Below are positions 23,401 to 33,611 of a stretch of 64,000 nt of DNA, piece by piece; the first letter of the stretch is position 1; each line of letters starts with the position of its first letter. The translations under genes were made by a program, and so were the position numbers. The DNA lies in NCBI GenBank assembly GCA_019321725.1, contig CM033110.1:21259278-21323277 (forward strand), in the 5' to 3' direction. This DNA is from Paulownia fortunei. Lineage: Eukaryota > Streptophyta > Magnoliopsida > Lamiales > Paulowniaceae. The notes below the pieces were generated by a model. The model saw only the letters and a program-made list of their open reading frames with translations. It was not told the DNA's origin and did no database searches.

Positions 23401-26400
23401 GTGGTAAGGTCGAGTTCCGAGTGCAAATTATTAACTTTGTCGAATGATATGTAATCTGTTTCCTTTCTATTTGATTGAATAGAGCAAACATTTATTGACT
23501 TGGCCACTTGTTTTCAGTCCAATGCCATAGAGATTTTGATTTCAAACTAAATCGTATCTGAATGCCGAGAGGTTATTGGCTCGAGTCTGTTGCATAAGAA
23601 AGACGGTGTTTTTGACATGCTTCTTTGACACAATTTTGAGCCTTAAAACAGCTTACTTCCAATGAAAGAAATCTTTCGACTGGAGGCCTATTGTATCTAG
23701 TGTGGCTAAATGATGCATTTTAATGAGTGCTTTGTGAGTTTTACTGGAGCATAACTATTGCAGAAAATAGTGCCTTCATGCTTTTTCTCCAAAAAAGTGA
23801 AAGAAAGAAGGCATGGGAGTGATTATGGTACTACTCCAAATGAGTTCCATATCAGATTACCGTAGGGATTAGATAATGAGACTGTGGGAGAAATAGAAAC
23901 ATATAATGCCTATAATTCTGAACACATTATTTATTCTTTCAGAATTTATGCTTTCTTTTTCTCGTGTATATGGGAAGCAAGGATCCGATCATTGTGTGCT
24001 ATGACTTGGCAAAATATTAGGCAACGATTCAGCTAGTTTTTACTGCTTATGGGTTGCAACTTTCAGCTGACTGAACTTTGTAATGGCCACATTTTAATCC
24101 TTATTATTTGCTGCATAATCCTCCCGTTTGGATAAGATTCACTTATTTTTTCTCTGTGTTATTCTCCGTCGCTCATGACATGTCCGAAATTGTTATGATT
24201 TTATTTTCCACATGTAACATTTGCTCTATGAGGTTCATATAATGCTTCAACAATTATAATCTGGTGATTTTTATTGCAGATAGATGAAAATGTTCAGAGA
24301 GAAATTATCAATCACAGGTCTTTAAGGCACCCTAATATTGTTAGATTTAAAGAGGTTGTCACTGATTTTCTCTCTGGAATTTACTTGACTTAAAAAAGTC
24401 CTCGTGGAGTTATATTCTTAATATTTTGCTTCAGGTGATTCTCACACCAACTCATCTGGCTATTGTGATGGAGTATGCATCTGGTGGAGAATTATTTGAG
24501 CGCATTTGCAATGCAGGACGCTTCAACGAGGATGAGGTTCTTAATTTTCTTTTCCATGGTTGTTTTGTATGATATTATGTGGCTGTTAGGGTTATATACT
24601 GTCTCTGTTGCACATGTTTGTCATGCAGGCTCGTTTCTTTTTTCAACAACTTATATCGGGAGTCAGCTACTGCCATTCAATGGTATCATAATGTTGTATT
24701 ATGTTTTTGGAAGTTTGGTTTTTAATGGCAATTACGTTCAGCCCTGTGTAAATTAGAAATATGATTGATCTGTCTTATGTTTCTTGATGAAGCAAATATG
24801 TCATCGGGACTTGAAGCTGGAAAACACACTGTTGGATGGAAGCCCAGCTCCTCGGTTGAAAATATGTGATTTTGGGTATTCCAAGGTAATCTTTATATCA
24901 CAAAATTCTTAACTGATTTCTGATTAAGCATGCTCCAACATCTGAGACCTCTGAGACCCAGGATTTATTGCAACTATATTTTGATCAGCTTATTTTGGAA
25001 ACCATACTCATCTTTTTGTTTACCTGCTTCCTAGAATATGGTTATCTACTTTCTTCTATTAATTACCTGATTATAATTGTGCTTTTACAGTCTTCTTTGC
25101 TGCATTCACAACCAAAATCTACAGTGGGAACTCCTGCGTATATTGCTCCAGAGGTGTTACTTAGGAAAGAATATGATGGCAAGGTAAAACCATTAACTGC
25201 CTTCTTAACCGAATTTCACACTTTATCACTAGATATATAAATTATTTTTTCTTAAATGAATGTGGATTCATCTGGAGAAACTCTTAATATCTTTTGCTAG
25301 GCACAGTTGATTACAAATTTATCATATAACAAAACATCGGCAAGTAGAGGTTGTATTACTTAGTTACACTGTGACATACGAACTGGTAATACATTAGTTA
25401 ATTTGTGATTGTTTTTCACTAACTTATTGGCGTCAATTTCATTCAGAGAAACTCTAGATATCTTTTGCTAGGCACAGTCGGTATACATTTTAGAATAATT
25501 TAACAAAACCTGGGCAAGTAGTGGTTGTATTACTCATGTTACACTGTGACACTGTGCTACACTGGTAATATGCTTAGTGAAATTATCACTAACTTATGCT
25601 TGTAGGTAAAGAGATCCAGATGATGTTGACCAAATACTTTTCTAGTTTTCATTATTTTCCATCTTTTGTTCACCACAGGGGCTGGCCCCTGAGGTTGAAT
25701 AGTGTATTATTTAAATATTTCATCACTGCGATTTGTATTTGTAAATGTTCTTGACTCTGTAATTCATTCTTCTGATGTAGATATCAAGGTTAAACTGTGT
25801 TTCTGCTAATTTTTACCAAATTCTGTGCTGAACTATATTAAGATCTATTACCAGAAATCGATCTTTATCGCCTGTTGTATTGTTGTATGAATTTGCCTTG
25901 CTAGTTTATCCATTTCTGATCTATAGATGTTCTGGATGGAGTTAAAACTTAAAACATATTCTCTTCTGGAATTGCGCCTTTTGATTTTATGCCTTAGTTC
26001 CAGGTTTTGCTGCCTTATGTCAGGGCCTTGTATGTTTACTAGGTTGATTCTAAAGGAAGTTCAGCCTTTCTGTTGCTATCTCTAGGAAAATACACACTCT
26101 TTCTTAAGAAAGTTGTTCTTATATTCTTGTAAGGAGGTGTGGGTATTAACATTCCAAGCATAGTTCTTTTGTGAATTTGATGGTGTTAATCCCATATAAA
26201 GATCGGAAATAAGTGTGAATTGAGTTGCAGATTAATTTAGTTGATTAACCTTTTTTTCCCTTACTATATTTTGATCATGAAGAAATGATATGTTTCCTAT
26301 GTTTAAGCACCTGGTCCTTGGATGATTTTGGATCTCCAACAATAGAAGATGTCATATATTCTTGCTGGTTGGAGGTTTCCAGGATGATAATATAAATATA

Positions 26401-27747
26401 GCTGGTATTCAGAGGGGAAGATTATTGTTTATGTCCTTTTCCATAGAAAATTTGCAGAACAATGTAGAGGAACATCATAGTTACTAGTTTAACGACGTCT
26501 AATATCAGCTGGACATATTCCCCGTCTTCTTGCCTTTCAGTGGTGGGGACAAACCCCCTTATGAACCGCCATTCTTTTCTCATGTGTGAATGATCTTTAA
26601 ATTGATAGACCATGACACAGGGTTGTCTTTGTCAGATTGCAGATGTGTGGTCTTGTGGCGTGACTTTGTATGTTATGCTTGTTGGTGCCTATCCATTTGA
26701 AGATCCTGAAGAACCCAAGGACTTCCGGAAGACAATACAGAGAATCTTAAATGTTCAGTATTCCATTCCAGAAAATATTAAAATATCGGAGGAATGTTGG
26801 CATCTAATTTCGAGGATCTTTGTAGCAGACCCTGCACAAGTTAGTGATTCAGCTTTTAAGCATAAGCTTCTAGCTTTTTGATTGACCAATTGATTTTTTT
26901 CATCGAACTTTTATAAGTAGTGCTACATTTTTCTTTTTTAAAATCCTTGTAGTATTGTTTTGAAATAGGAAAATTTTTCGCCTTATGTGGTTGAGATCAC
27001 TAGGCTGTGTCAAAAAATGAGTTTAGTCTGTGAAACACTATAGGATGATCGAGGTTAATTGAGATATTACCTAAAATCAATTTAGTTGGTTATTTTAATC
27101 TGTTCCTTCTGTCTGTAAGAGTCTTAACATGATGGATTATTATAAAACCGTTACCTATTAGAATTGGTAGTTTGAATAGCATAAAAAGAAGAACATCAGT
27201 CCCAAAGAATATTTTCTATCAAATTGGATTCATTATTCAAGTAGTTAGAACTTTTCTTGAATGCACTTGAGCAAACACCAACTTGAGACCGAGTTCTTTA
27301 GTCCCTTGATGCGCTATAGTTATTGGTTGAAGTTAAACAAATTAATCAATGGTTGGTCTTGGTTTCTTTATGTTAGTCAGGCAGGCTTCCTATAATCTGG
27401 CAATTTGGTTCAGTAAGTACATAGTATATTTTAGTCAACGTTGGGACCTTATGCTTTTGTAACATATGCTTGGTCAGCGCATCACGATACCCGAAATCAG
27501 GAATCATGCGTGGTTTCTAAAGAACCTTCCTGCGGATCTGATGGATGAAAGGACAATGGGCAACCAGTTTGAAGAGCCGGACCAGCCCATGCAGAGCCTG
27601 GAAGTCATCATGCAGATAATCTCAGAAGCCACCATACCTCCTGCTGGTTTGTATAATCTGGACTTGATGGATGATGACATGGAAGACCTGGATTCTGATC
27701 CTGACCTTGATGTTGACAGCAGCGGAGAGGTCATTTATGCAATGTGA
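20103..27747 (+). CDS. SnRK2: SnRK2 protein kinase, subclass III (ABA-activated, OST1/SnRK2.2/2.3 type)
   Basis: Exons 20103-20279, 24280-24354, 24435-24536, 24629-24682, 24793-24885, 25091-25183, 26636-26839 and 27478-27747; 1068 nt, 355 aa, every junction phase 0. Landmarks: Gly-rich loop GSGNFG (30-35), VAVK lysine 52, HRDLKLEN (Asp142), DFG (162-164), activation segment [13 protein letters not shown] with Ser177/Thr178, and the SnRK2 box in exon 8. The C-terminal acidic region ends [14 protein letters not shown], the subclass III domain that binds clade A PP2Cs. In the family, ABA-receptor inhibition of PP2C frees the kinase to phosphorylate ABF transcription factors and ion channels. The linker before the acidic box is several residues shorter than I expect ([13 protein letters not shown]). 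The gene has a second possible first exon at 22361-22534. Intron 1 from exon 1a is 4.0 kb, from exon 1b 1.7 kb. Confidence 0.96.
22122..22151 (+). repeat. (C)16(CA)n simple repeat in leader of SnRK2 exon 1b
   Basis: Sixteen C in a row followed by a CA dinucleotide tract, about 210 bases upstream of the exon 1b ATG. It is absent from the homologous leader of copy A. A homopolymer of this length is prone to length error in sequencing and to slippage. Confidence 0.95.
22361..22534 (+). CDS. SnRK2: alternative first coding exon (1b) of the SnRK2 gene
   Basis: Encodes 58 residues starting [20 protein letters not shown] and ending YIERGGP, followed by GTTAGT. The frame is open and the exon ends in phase 0, exactly as exon 1a does, so splicing to exon 2 at 24280 gives a 354-residue kinase. 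It keeps the catalytic lysine (VAIK, Lys51) and most of the exon 1a consensus. The Gly-rich loop reads GSGNCG instead of GSGNFG, and the exon ends RGGP instead of RGDK. No splice acceptor would bring it into a transcript started at exon 1a, so the two exons would be mutually exclusive and promoter-linked. Alternatively it is a relic first exon of a partial gene duplication. The open frame and donor are seen; expression is unknown. Confidence 0.7.
25268..25605 (+). repeat. 171-bp tandem duplication in SnRK2 intron 6
   Basis: Two diverged head-to-tail copies (about 25268-25438 and 25439-25605). Each has GAGAAACTC..ATATCTTTTGCTAGGCACAG, then AACAAAAC..GGCAAGTAG, then GTTACACTGTGACA, then a CACTAACTTA-like end. 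Lies wholly inside the intron between exons 6 and 7. Confidence 0.85.
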
Positions 27748-28884
27748 TTGCAATTGGTGTCTGGTTGGATCAACCAGAATCTGAAAACAATGGAAGTATC
27801 ATCTCTGCATATGCTGCATGAAGACCTTTAGAAAGTCTACCAAATGTGTTTTTGGAGTCCAGCAGTGACGGTCTTATCAATTCCGTTTTTAGTTATGAGA
27901 TGAGCATTGTATACAGACTGTATCATTCTGTTTGAGTAAAAAAATGGAGTGAATGCACGCAAGTGAAGGCAATACCAATGGTTATTATATATCTGCTGGT
28001 CATGTAACTGTATATTGCATCAGAGTCTGTTACTGTCACTCCAGTCTACTTATCCTTTTTGTATTGGTTCCTGTGCTTTCTGTTGTTGCGTTTCCATGAA
28101 CATGTGATATGTACCTAAGCTATACTTTGTATTATGGTTTATGTTGGTGGTTTTATAGATCCTATATTGTTGTATAGTTATAATCTAGCTGAATATCTTT
28201 CTTCACATATAAGGGTTTTGTTGCATTGCACGGTTTAAAATTGAGGTGTCAATTACTGAAAAGCAGATTGGGCAAGAAAATTTGGTGAGCCCCCTATGCA
28301 GCTCAAAAACATGTGATTTGGCACATCAGTGTGAAAGTTTATGGTGCTTTTTTGTGGAGGTTATATATGCTCGATGATGCGCCATAGCATGTTTGAATAA
28401 ATATCACCAGTGGTGCATTGAATAAAAGCCAGTGATGGAAGACTGCAGACCAAAGTGCAAAAACTACACGTGTATAAATACATATATATATATGTTCTTT
28501 TTGGTGAAATGCATACGTTGTATTTCATTATTCACCTTTAAGAAATGAGTTTTATGTTTTTGGCTAGTCGAACCGAAACTTAACAAACATTTGTTAGTGA
28601 GGTACGATGTTAGATATATATGTGCACTTAAAAATTGCATGTATAGCTTTATTAATATAATCGGTCTTGTTTGTGTAGAGATAAGATTCTATTGTCCTTT
28701 TTACTCGTGTTGGACTATTATTTTTAAACAAAATTACCTTTACACCTGATAACAATAGGGTTTATTAAATTGAAAAGTGAGTAGAACAAAGTCTTTTGGA
28801 TCGAAAAATAATATTTTTAATAATTTCCCCTTGTATCTATGTGTAGCCAGGTATTTACTTGAGACAACGGAAAACATCGGTCCA
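27748..28884. other. SnRK2 3' UTR and convergent intergenic DNA
   Basis: Begins with the 3' UTR of the SnRK2 gene; AT-rich possible polyadenylation regions lie at about 27930 and 28040-28080. No gene recognised beyond it. The SnRK2 gene (plus) and the RPW8 relic (minus) converge here. Confidence 0.55.
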
Positions 28885-29493
28885 TCAAGACAGAATTTTA
28901 GCCACTGTGGTCTCCCCACAACCTGGAGGAACCGAAAGCTCCACCACGTTGCCACCATCCTCGAGCAGCATTCCTTTATTTCCCTGGCATGACTGCTCAA
29001 ATTCGACAACAATCTCTGACAAACAGTTGGAACTGCACCCACCAATTTCACTTCTCTTCAGCATTGTGGTTATCTCATTCATCTTCTTCTCCAAATTACT
29101 CACCACAACTGAAATCCTCTTACTCTCTCGAAAGTGAAGAGCTGCCACATTTATCCTAAAAAAACTCCCAAGTGAAGCTTCCAACTTGCTTAACTTCTTG
29201 GAGTAGTACAACCTCATGAAAACATTAAACCATTTCACCTTGGAGCACTTCCGGATGAGTTTTTCGCCTTCCATTAACCGAACAGTGAATGCTTCTGTTT
29301 CATGCTGTGGCCTTTCCAAGATTCTGTTGAAGCTCTCTATATCATCAATGGCAACCTTGATTGAACAGAGAGTTGATTTTAAGCGGTTTAAGTCTGAGCT
29401 GAAACTGGCTACTTTCTGGGTTGCATCAATAACTGATATGAATAGCAGTTCAAAAGCCGCTCCCAAAGCAGCCCCTTGCACCAGCCCTCCCAT
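28885..29493 (-). pseudogene. RPW8-only truncated paralogue of the NRG1 gene
   Basis: A 202-codon open frame aligning end to end with exon 1 of the NRG1 gene at 33612-39174: shared starts (GAALGAAFELLF / GSALGAAFELLF), SKVKW, YYSKKLS.LEA, FFRI and MLLEDG.NVV. The RPW8 part (residues 1 to about 150) is intact. The region before the P-loop is scrambled (EQSCQGNKG against EQPLQELRE). The P-loop reads PGCGETT where the paralogue has GGCGKTT, so the nucleotide-binding lysine is Glu. A small deletion just after it shifts the frame and gives KILS-stop where the paralogue continues KKICHDEE and splices. No NB-ARC or LRR exons follow in the 1.1 kb downstream. Either a dead truncated copy or a stand-alone RPW8 protein; the open frame to that point allows the second reading. 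Confidence 0.8.
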
Positions 29494-29683
29494 TAATTAA
29501 TGTCAACACAAACAAATCTGCAAGAAGCGGTAGCTGTTTCTCTTTTCAGAAGAATCATAAATGTATGGTCGGAATCTTGTTATTCTCGAAGGACATTGAT
29601 TTGAAATGGTGTTTAGTCTTTCAAATTGGGAGGGAGGCCCTCAGAATTTTTGTGGTTATTTAATGTGAGATCATTTTCTGCGT

Positions 29684-29771
29684 GTGTGTGTGTGAGAGAG
29701 AGAGATTTGGGATTATTTCGGTTATGGTCCATGGGTTGAGTCAAATATATATGTGTGTGTGTGTGTGTGTG
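29684..29771. repeat. two GT/GA microsatellites upstream of the RPW8 relic
   Basis: (GT)n(GA)n at about 29682-29706 and (TA)n(GT)n at about 29745-29771. They lie 190-280 bases upstream of the RPW8 relic start codon, hence in its leader or proximal promoter. Confidence 0.93.
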
Positions 29772-30331
29772 CATCTGCTGGAGAAGAAAGTCGGCGGACA
29801 AAGTTTAAAGCTAGCCCGATAGGAACCTTCCGCCCTATTCCCTCACCAACCCTTGGAATTTTTTCCAAGTCAAACCGATCATGGTAAGTGTTGCAAATTG
29901 CAAGTTCTAACCGAGGAAAATTCTAACTGAACCCAATTAAGTGAGAGGAATCCAAGCAGAAATGAAATGAATCCAAGCAAAAAATTTCGCTTAGTTTAGT
30001 GTTATTTCAAATATTTTGAGAGAATGTAACGTGGTTCGATTATAGAATGTGTTGTGAATGAAAATCGATTTAGATGATTTGTTATAAAATAATAAAATGA
30101 TGTATTTGAAAAAATATTTTGTTTTTTTTAATTTAGAGAGATGTTTTCAACAGTCAATGTTGTTTTGTTATAATTAAAAAAAGTATAATAATTATTAAAA
30201 TTATTTAATTAAAATAATAATTAATAAGTGTTTTGAAAGAATAAAATTCTTATTTAGGAAAATGCTATCACCAAATATATATTCATCATGAGAGAAAAAA
30301 AAAATCTTCAAAACAGAATCAAACAAAGCCT

Positions 30332-30544
30332 TTGTTTTTTAGAGATCCAACTAATTACCTTGTATTTGCCAATCAGAATTATAACTCGCCGTATAAAGTT
30401 GATTTCGGACTGCAATTTCCTAGCAATTTGATCACTTGTGTGATTTCAGACCTGCCCAAAGTGTACATTGAATATTCTAAGTCTACGTCATCATCCTTTC
30501 CAGATTGCGGTTCAATGTTGGTTAATCTACTTTATTTTCCTGCT
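30332..30544 (+). other. coding-like fragment of unknown origin next to foldback element
   Basis: An open frame of about 70 codons with balanced codon-like composition (for example NYNSPYKVDFGLQFPSN and ISDLPKVYIEYSKS) inside otherwise AT-rich DNA. It ends where the long inverted repeat begins. The VDFG..LPKV pattern loosely recalls the C-terminal part of BAHD acyltransferases, but the match is too weak to assign. No start, splice context or partner exon is evident. Probably a gene fragment cut by or carried with the transposon. Confidence 0.3.
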
Positions 30545-31625
30545 CTCATTGATTATTATTTTTATTTTTTTATTTTTAATTGTATCATTTTACTCTTTTT
30601 ATATTTTTAATTGAAATATTATTTTATCCATTTATATTCTTATCGTATCATTTTACTCATTTAGACTATTTTTTTACTAAAATTACTTTAAAAATATTTT
30701 AAAATTATTAAACTTGTATTCATATCCTAATAATTTCGTTAACTTGTTTAATTCACGGTTAACATTAAATTCATGTGAAATTCTGTTGTACTTAAAATTT
30801 AGTGCCTATTTATTTAATTTAATATAATTCATATTAAATTGCTATATAGTAAAATATTTTCTATTAGCTAATATATTTATACTTATAAGTTTCTTATTCA
30901 TCACAAATTTAAAAATATATATAATATATTTTTAAATAATATTTTATTAAATATGTGAAATATTAGTAGTAATTTTCTAATTATTTATTGAATAATCATA
31001 ATTTAATAAAAACTATATTAAATTAAAAATAGTCATTTTTGTTATTATTTTTGTTAAACACCAGAATGAATATGTTTTTTAAAATTAACATAATTTCTAT
31101 TATATCACGAGAATAGATTATTTATAATTTTATCTAATAATAATAAACTAAACACTAAAATGACTATTTTTTAAAATTTAACATAGCTTCTATGAAATTA
31201 CGATAATTCCATTAATAATGAGAGATTTATTACTAATTTTTAACGTGTTTAATAAAATATTATTTAAAATATATTACACATTTTTTAGAATTATGACGAA
31301 AAAGAAACTTATATGTAAAATATATTAGCTAATCAAATATCCTACTCTATAAAAATTATGTTAAATTAAAAAAATAGTCATTAGATTTGAAGTACAATAA
31401 AGAATGATTAAAATAGTAATACAAGTCTACTAATTTTAAATATTCTTAAAATAATTTCATTAAAAATAATATGTAAGTATAGTAAAGTCATTTTTATAGA
31501 GTACAAATATATAAAATGATTCAATAAAAATAGAAGGGGATAAAGTAATATTAATTGATAGTACAATAAAATAAAATAATATAATTAAAAATATAAAATA
31601 ATAAAATAATATTCAATAAAAGTAA
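30545..31625. mobile_element. foldback (MITE-like) element with about 0.4-kb inverted arms
   Basis: The two ends are imperfect reverse complements over roughly 400 bases. Left arm 30545-30965 contains ATTATTTTATCC, GAATCATTTTA-like, TTAGCTAATATATTT and AATAATATTTTATTAAA in that order. The reverse complement of 31235-31625 contains the same words in the same order. About 270 bases between the arms include a further direct repeat (AAACACnA.AATGA, about 31055 and 31152). No coding capacity. A clean target duplication was not resolved, so superfamily is unknown. Confidence 0.75.
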
Positions 31626-31651
31626 AAACTACGATATTAATTAAAATAAAT

Positions 31652-31734
31652 GTGTGTATGATTTGTTTTGGTGTGACCAATCAAGGTGTTCTAATACGTG
31701 TGTATGATTTGTTTTGGTGTGACCAATCAAGGTG
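31652..31734 (+). repeat. 46-bp period direct repeat (two copies)
   Basis: GTGTGTATGATTTG followed by TTTTGGTGTGACCAATCAAG occurs at 31652-31688 and again at 31698-31734, nearly identical. It lies just outside the right end of the foldback element and may be a duplication linked to an insertion. Confidence 0.92.
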
Positions 31735-33611
31735 CATTAGAACAATGTGAATCGTGGAATAGAAAATATCATTGATTTATCTAACCGTGGCATAACCGTG
31801 GTAGAGAGTTATATACAGTTTCCCTGAGACGCTTAACCTGCAAGTGTTGAGAAGCTACTCTCTTAACGTCCTTTGGTCACTCAAATCAGGATACTGTACT
31901 AGAAGTATTCAGCATGCAGCCTATAAACCAACTGATTCAAGTTAATCAATTGCCATGCTTTCATGATTAAAATTTAGATGATCTAAATCAAGGCAAATGA
32001 GTTTGGGCTTAGTTTGGTAGAATGTATTTGAATAGTAGGATTGCTGTGGAGAATAAAAATGTATTTGACTGTTTTACTGAAAAAATAATATGATATATCA
32101 CGAGAGATATTTTAATCTGTAAATATTTTATCATTATTATTTATTATGGTTTGTGAAAGATATTTTCAGCTGTAAATATTTTATTAATATTATTTTATTT
32201 CAGTTAGTATTGAGAGTATAATAGATTATATGATTATTTAGTTGAAGTGATGATTAATAAATATCTTGAGGAATAAAAACATTTTTCCCCATAATGTTAA
32301 TCCAAATACATTTTCCAGTCCGGGGGAGAGAGAGAATATTTTCCAAAAGAACACCAAACAAGTCCTTGTTCTTTTTAATTTTTGTTTCCCTTAACTTGGA
32401 AAATTCTTCACAAGTTACTATAGGATTATCCTTGATTTGTAATTGTTTTAGATTGTATTTGAATTGAAAAATTTGGATTTAATTAGAGAATTTGAAAAAA
32501 AAAATTTAAATAACTTTATATAAAATAAATTTAAAATTCACCACAATAACTCAAAAAATAGATTAAAATAAGAACTCAATGATTTGAAATCTATTATATC
32601 ATAATATTATTCTAACAAACTCAATGCATTTATTATTATGAATTTGAAATTTTTAATTTCAATACATCAATCCAAATAAAATCTTAGGTCTAAATTGATG
32701 TATTTAAAAATTTTCAAATCTAAAATAATAAATTTATTAAATTTTATTTTATTTTTTGATAATTTCAAGTTACATTGTTTTTAAATTCTTAATTTTTTAT
32801 TTTAAAATATTTTTTGAATCAAATAGATTTGAAATTCACTTAATGTGAAGCCGTGGTTTGAAATCCTTGCTTCAAAATCCAAAAAGCCTTCATCAAAACG
32901 CAATCTTAGGTTGTGCTAGGATCTGGGATCGAACAATTTAGATTTAAGAGAATGATTTAAAATTAAGAATTTCACGTCTTATGGAAATTATTTAGTTTAT
33001 AATTGCTAAAGTAAAGATCGAGGAACAAATTGTCCATTTCTGTAATAGATTCTGCATCATGTAAAGATTCTATACACTTACTTCAATACTCTGACGTGAA
33101 AGAATCAAGCAGTTTTTTGGGGTCATAAAACCACAGCACGATGTCAGTGCCCCCTTGTAGGAAATCTGTTCTTGAGTTGACGATGTGGCCTTTCTGTTGC
33201 AAGTTAATCACATCTCCCCTTCAATGGAGAAGGATTTGTTGCATCAAAGGGATTCTAAACAATATCCTTCTCCAATATAGATTGCTTTAAGATTTGCTTA
33301 ATAGCCTGCATGTAATCTGAAATTAATGAGTTGTAGGGTTTCCATCAAGTCCTGAGTCCCTGACAACGGCAAGTCAAGCAGCTCATGGGCGTGCAAGTCT
33401 ACAAGTGATTGTATGCTTCTCACAGAATTTTGCTGATTGTTATCAAAGTTGATCTATCCTGTTTTTTCATGGTCCTGGTTCCACAGATTTCTGAAGCATC
33501 CTGCTATTGTGATCTCCCATCGTAAATCAAAATGAGGAAAAGAAGAGAAAAATAGGATTATAAATGCCCATTAACATACCTGTGTCTATCGTCATTGTGA
33601 AGAACTAGAAA
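31735..33611. other. repeat-rich intergenic DNA downstream of NRG1 gene
   Basis: No gene recognised. It contains two related 40-base segments, GATATTTT..CTGTAAATATTTTAT, at about 32105 and 32160, and a possible small MITE (separate entry). The last few hundred bases before 33612 are the 3' UTR side of the NRG1 gene; three-base-spaced GAAA/AAAT-rich stretches give no clear polyadenylation site. Confidence 0.5.
32451..32685. mobile_element. possible small MITE with terminal inverted repeats
   Basis: The left end AGATTGTATTTGAATTGAAA is approximately the reverse complement of the right end (AATTTCAATACATCAATCCAAATAAAATCTTA region). The interior is AT-rich and non-coding, size about 235 bases. 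Inverted ends are imperfect and AT-rich sequence makes chance pairing possible. Confidence 0.35.

Noticed and set aside
28859..29500. Plus-strand frames over the RPW8 relic
   Set aside because: Antisense shadows of the RPW8-like frame.
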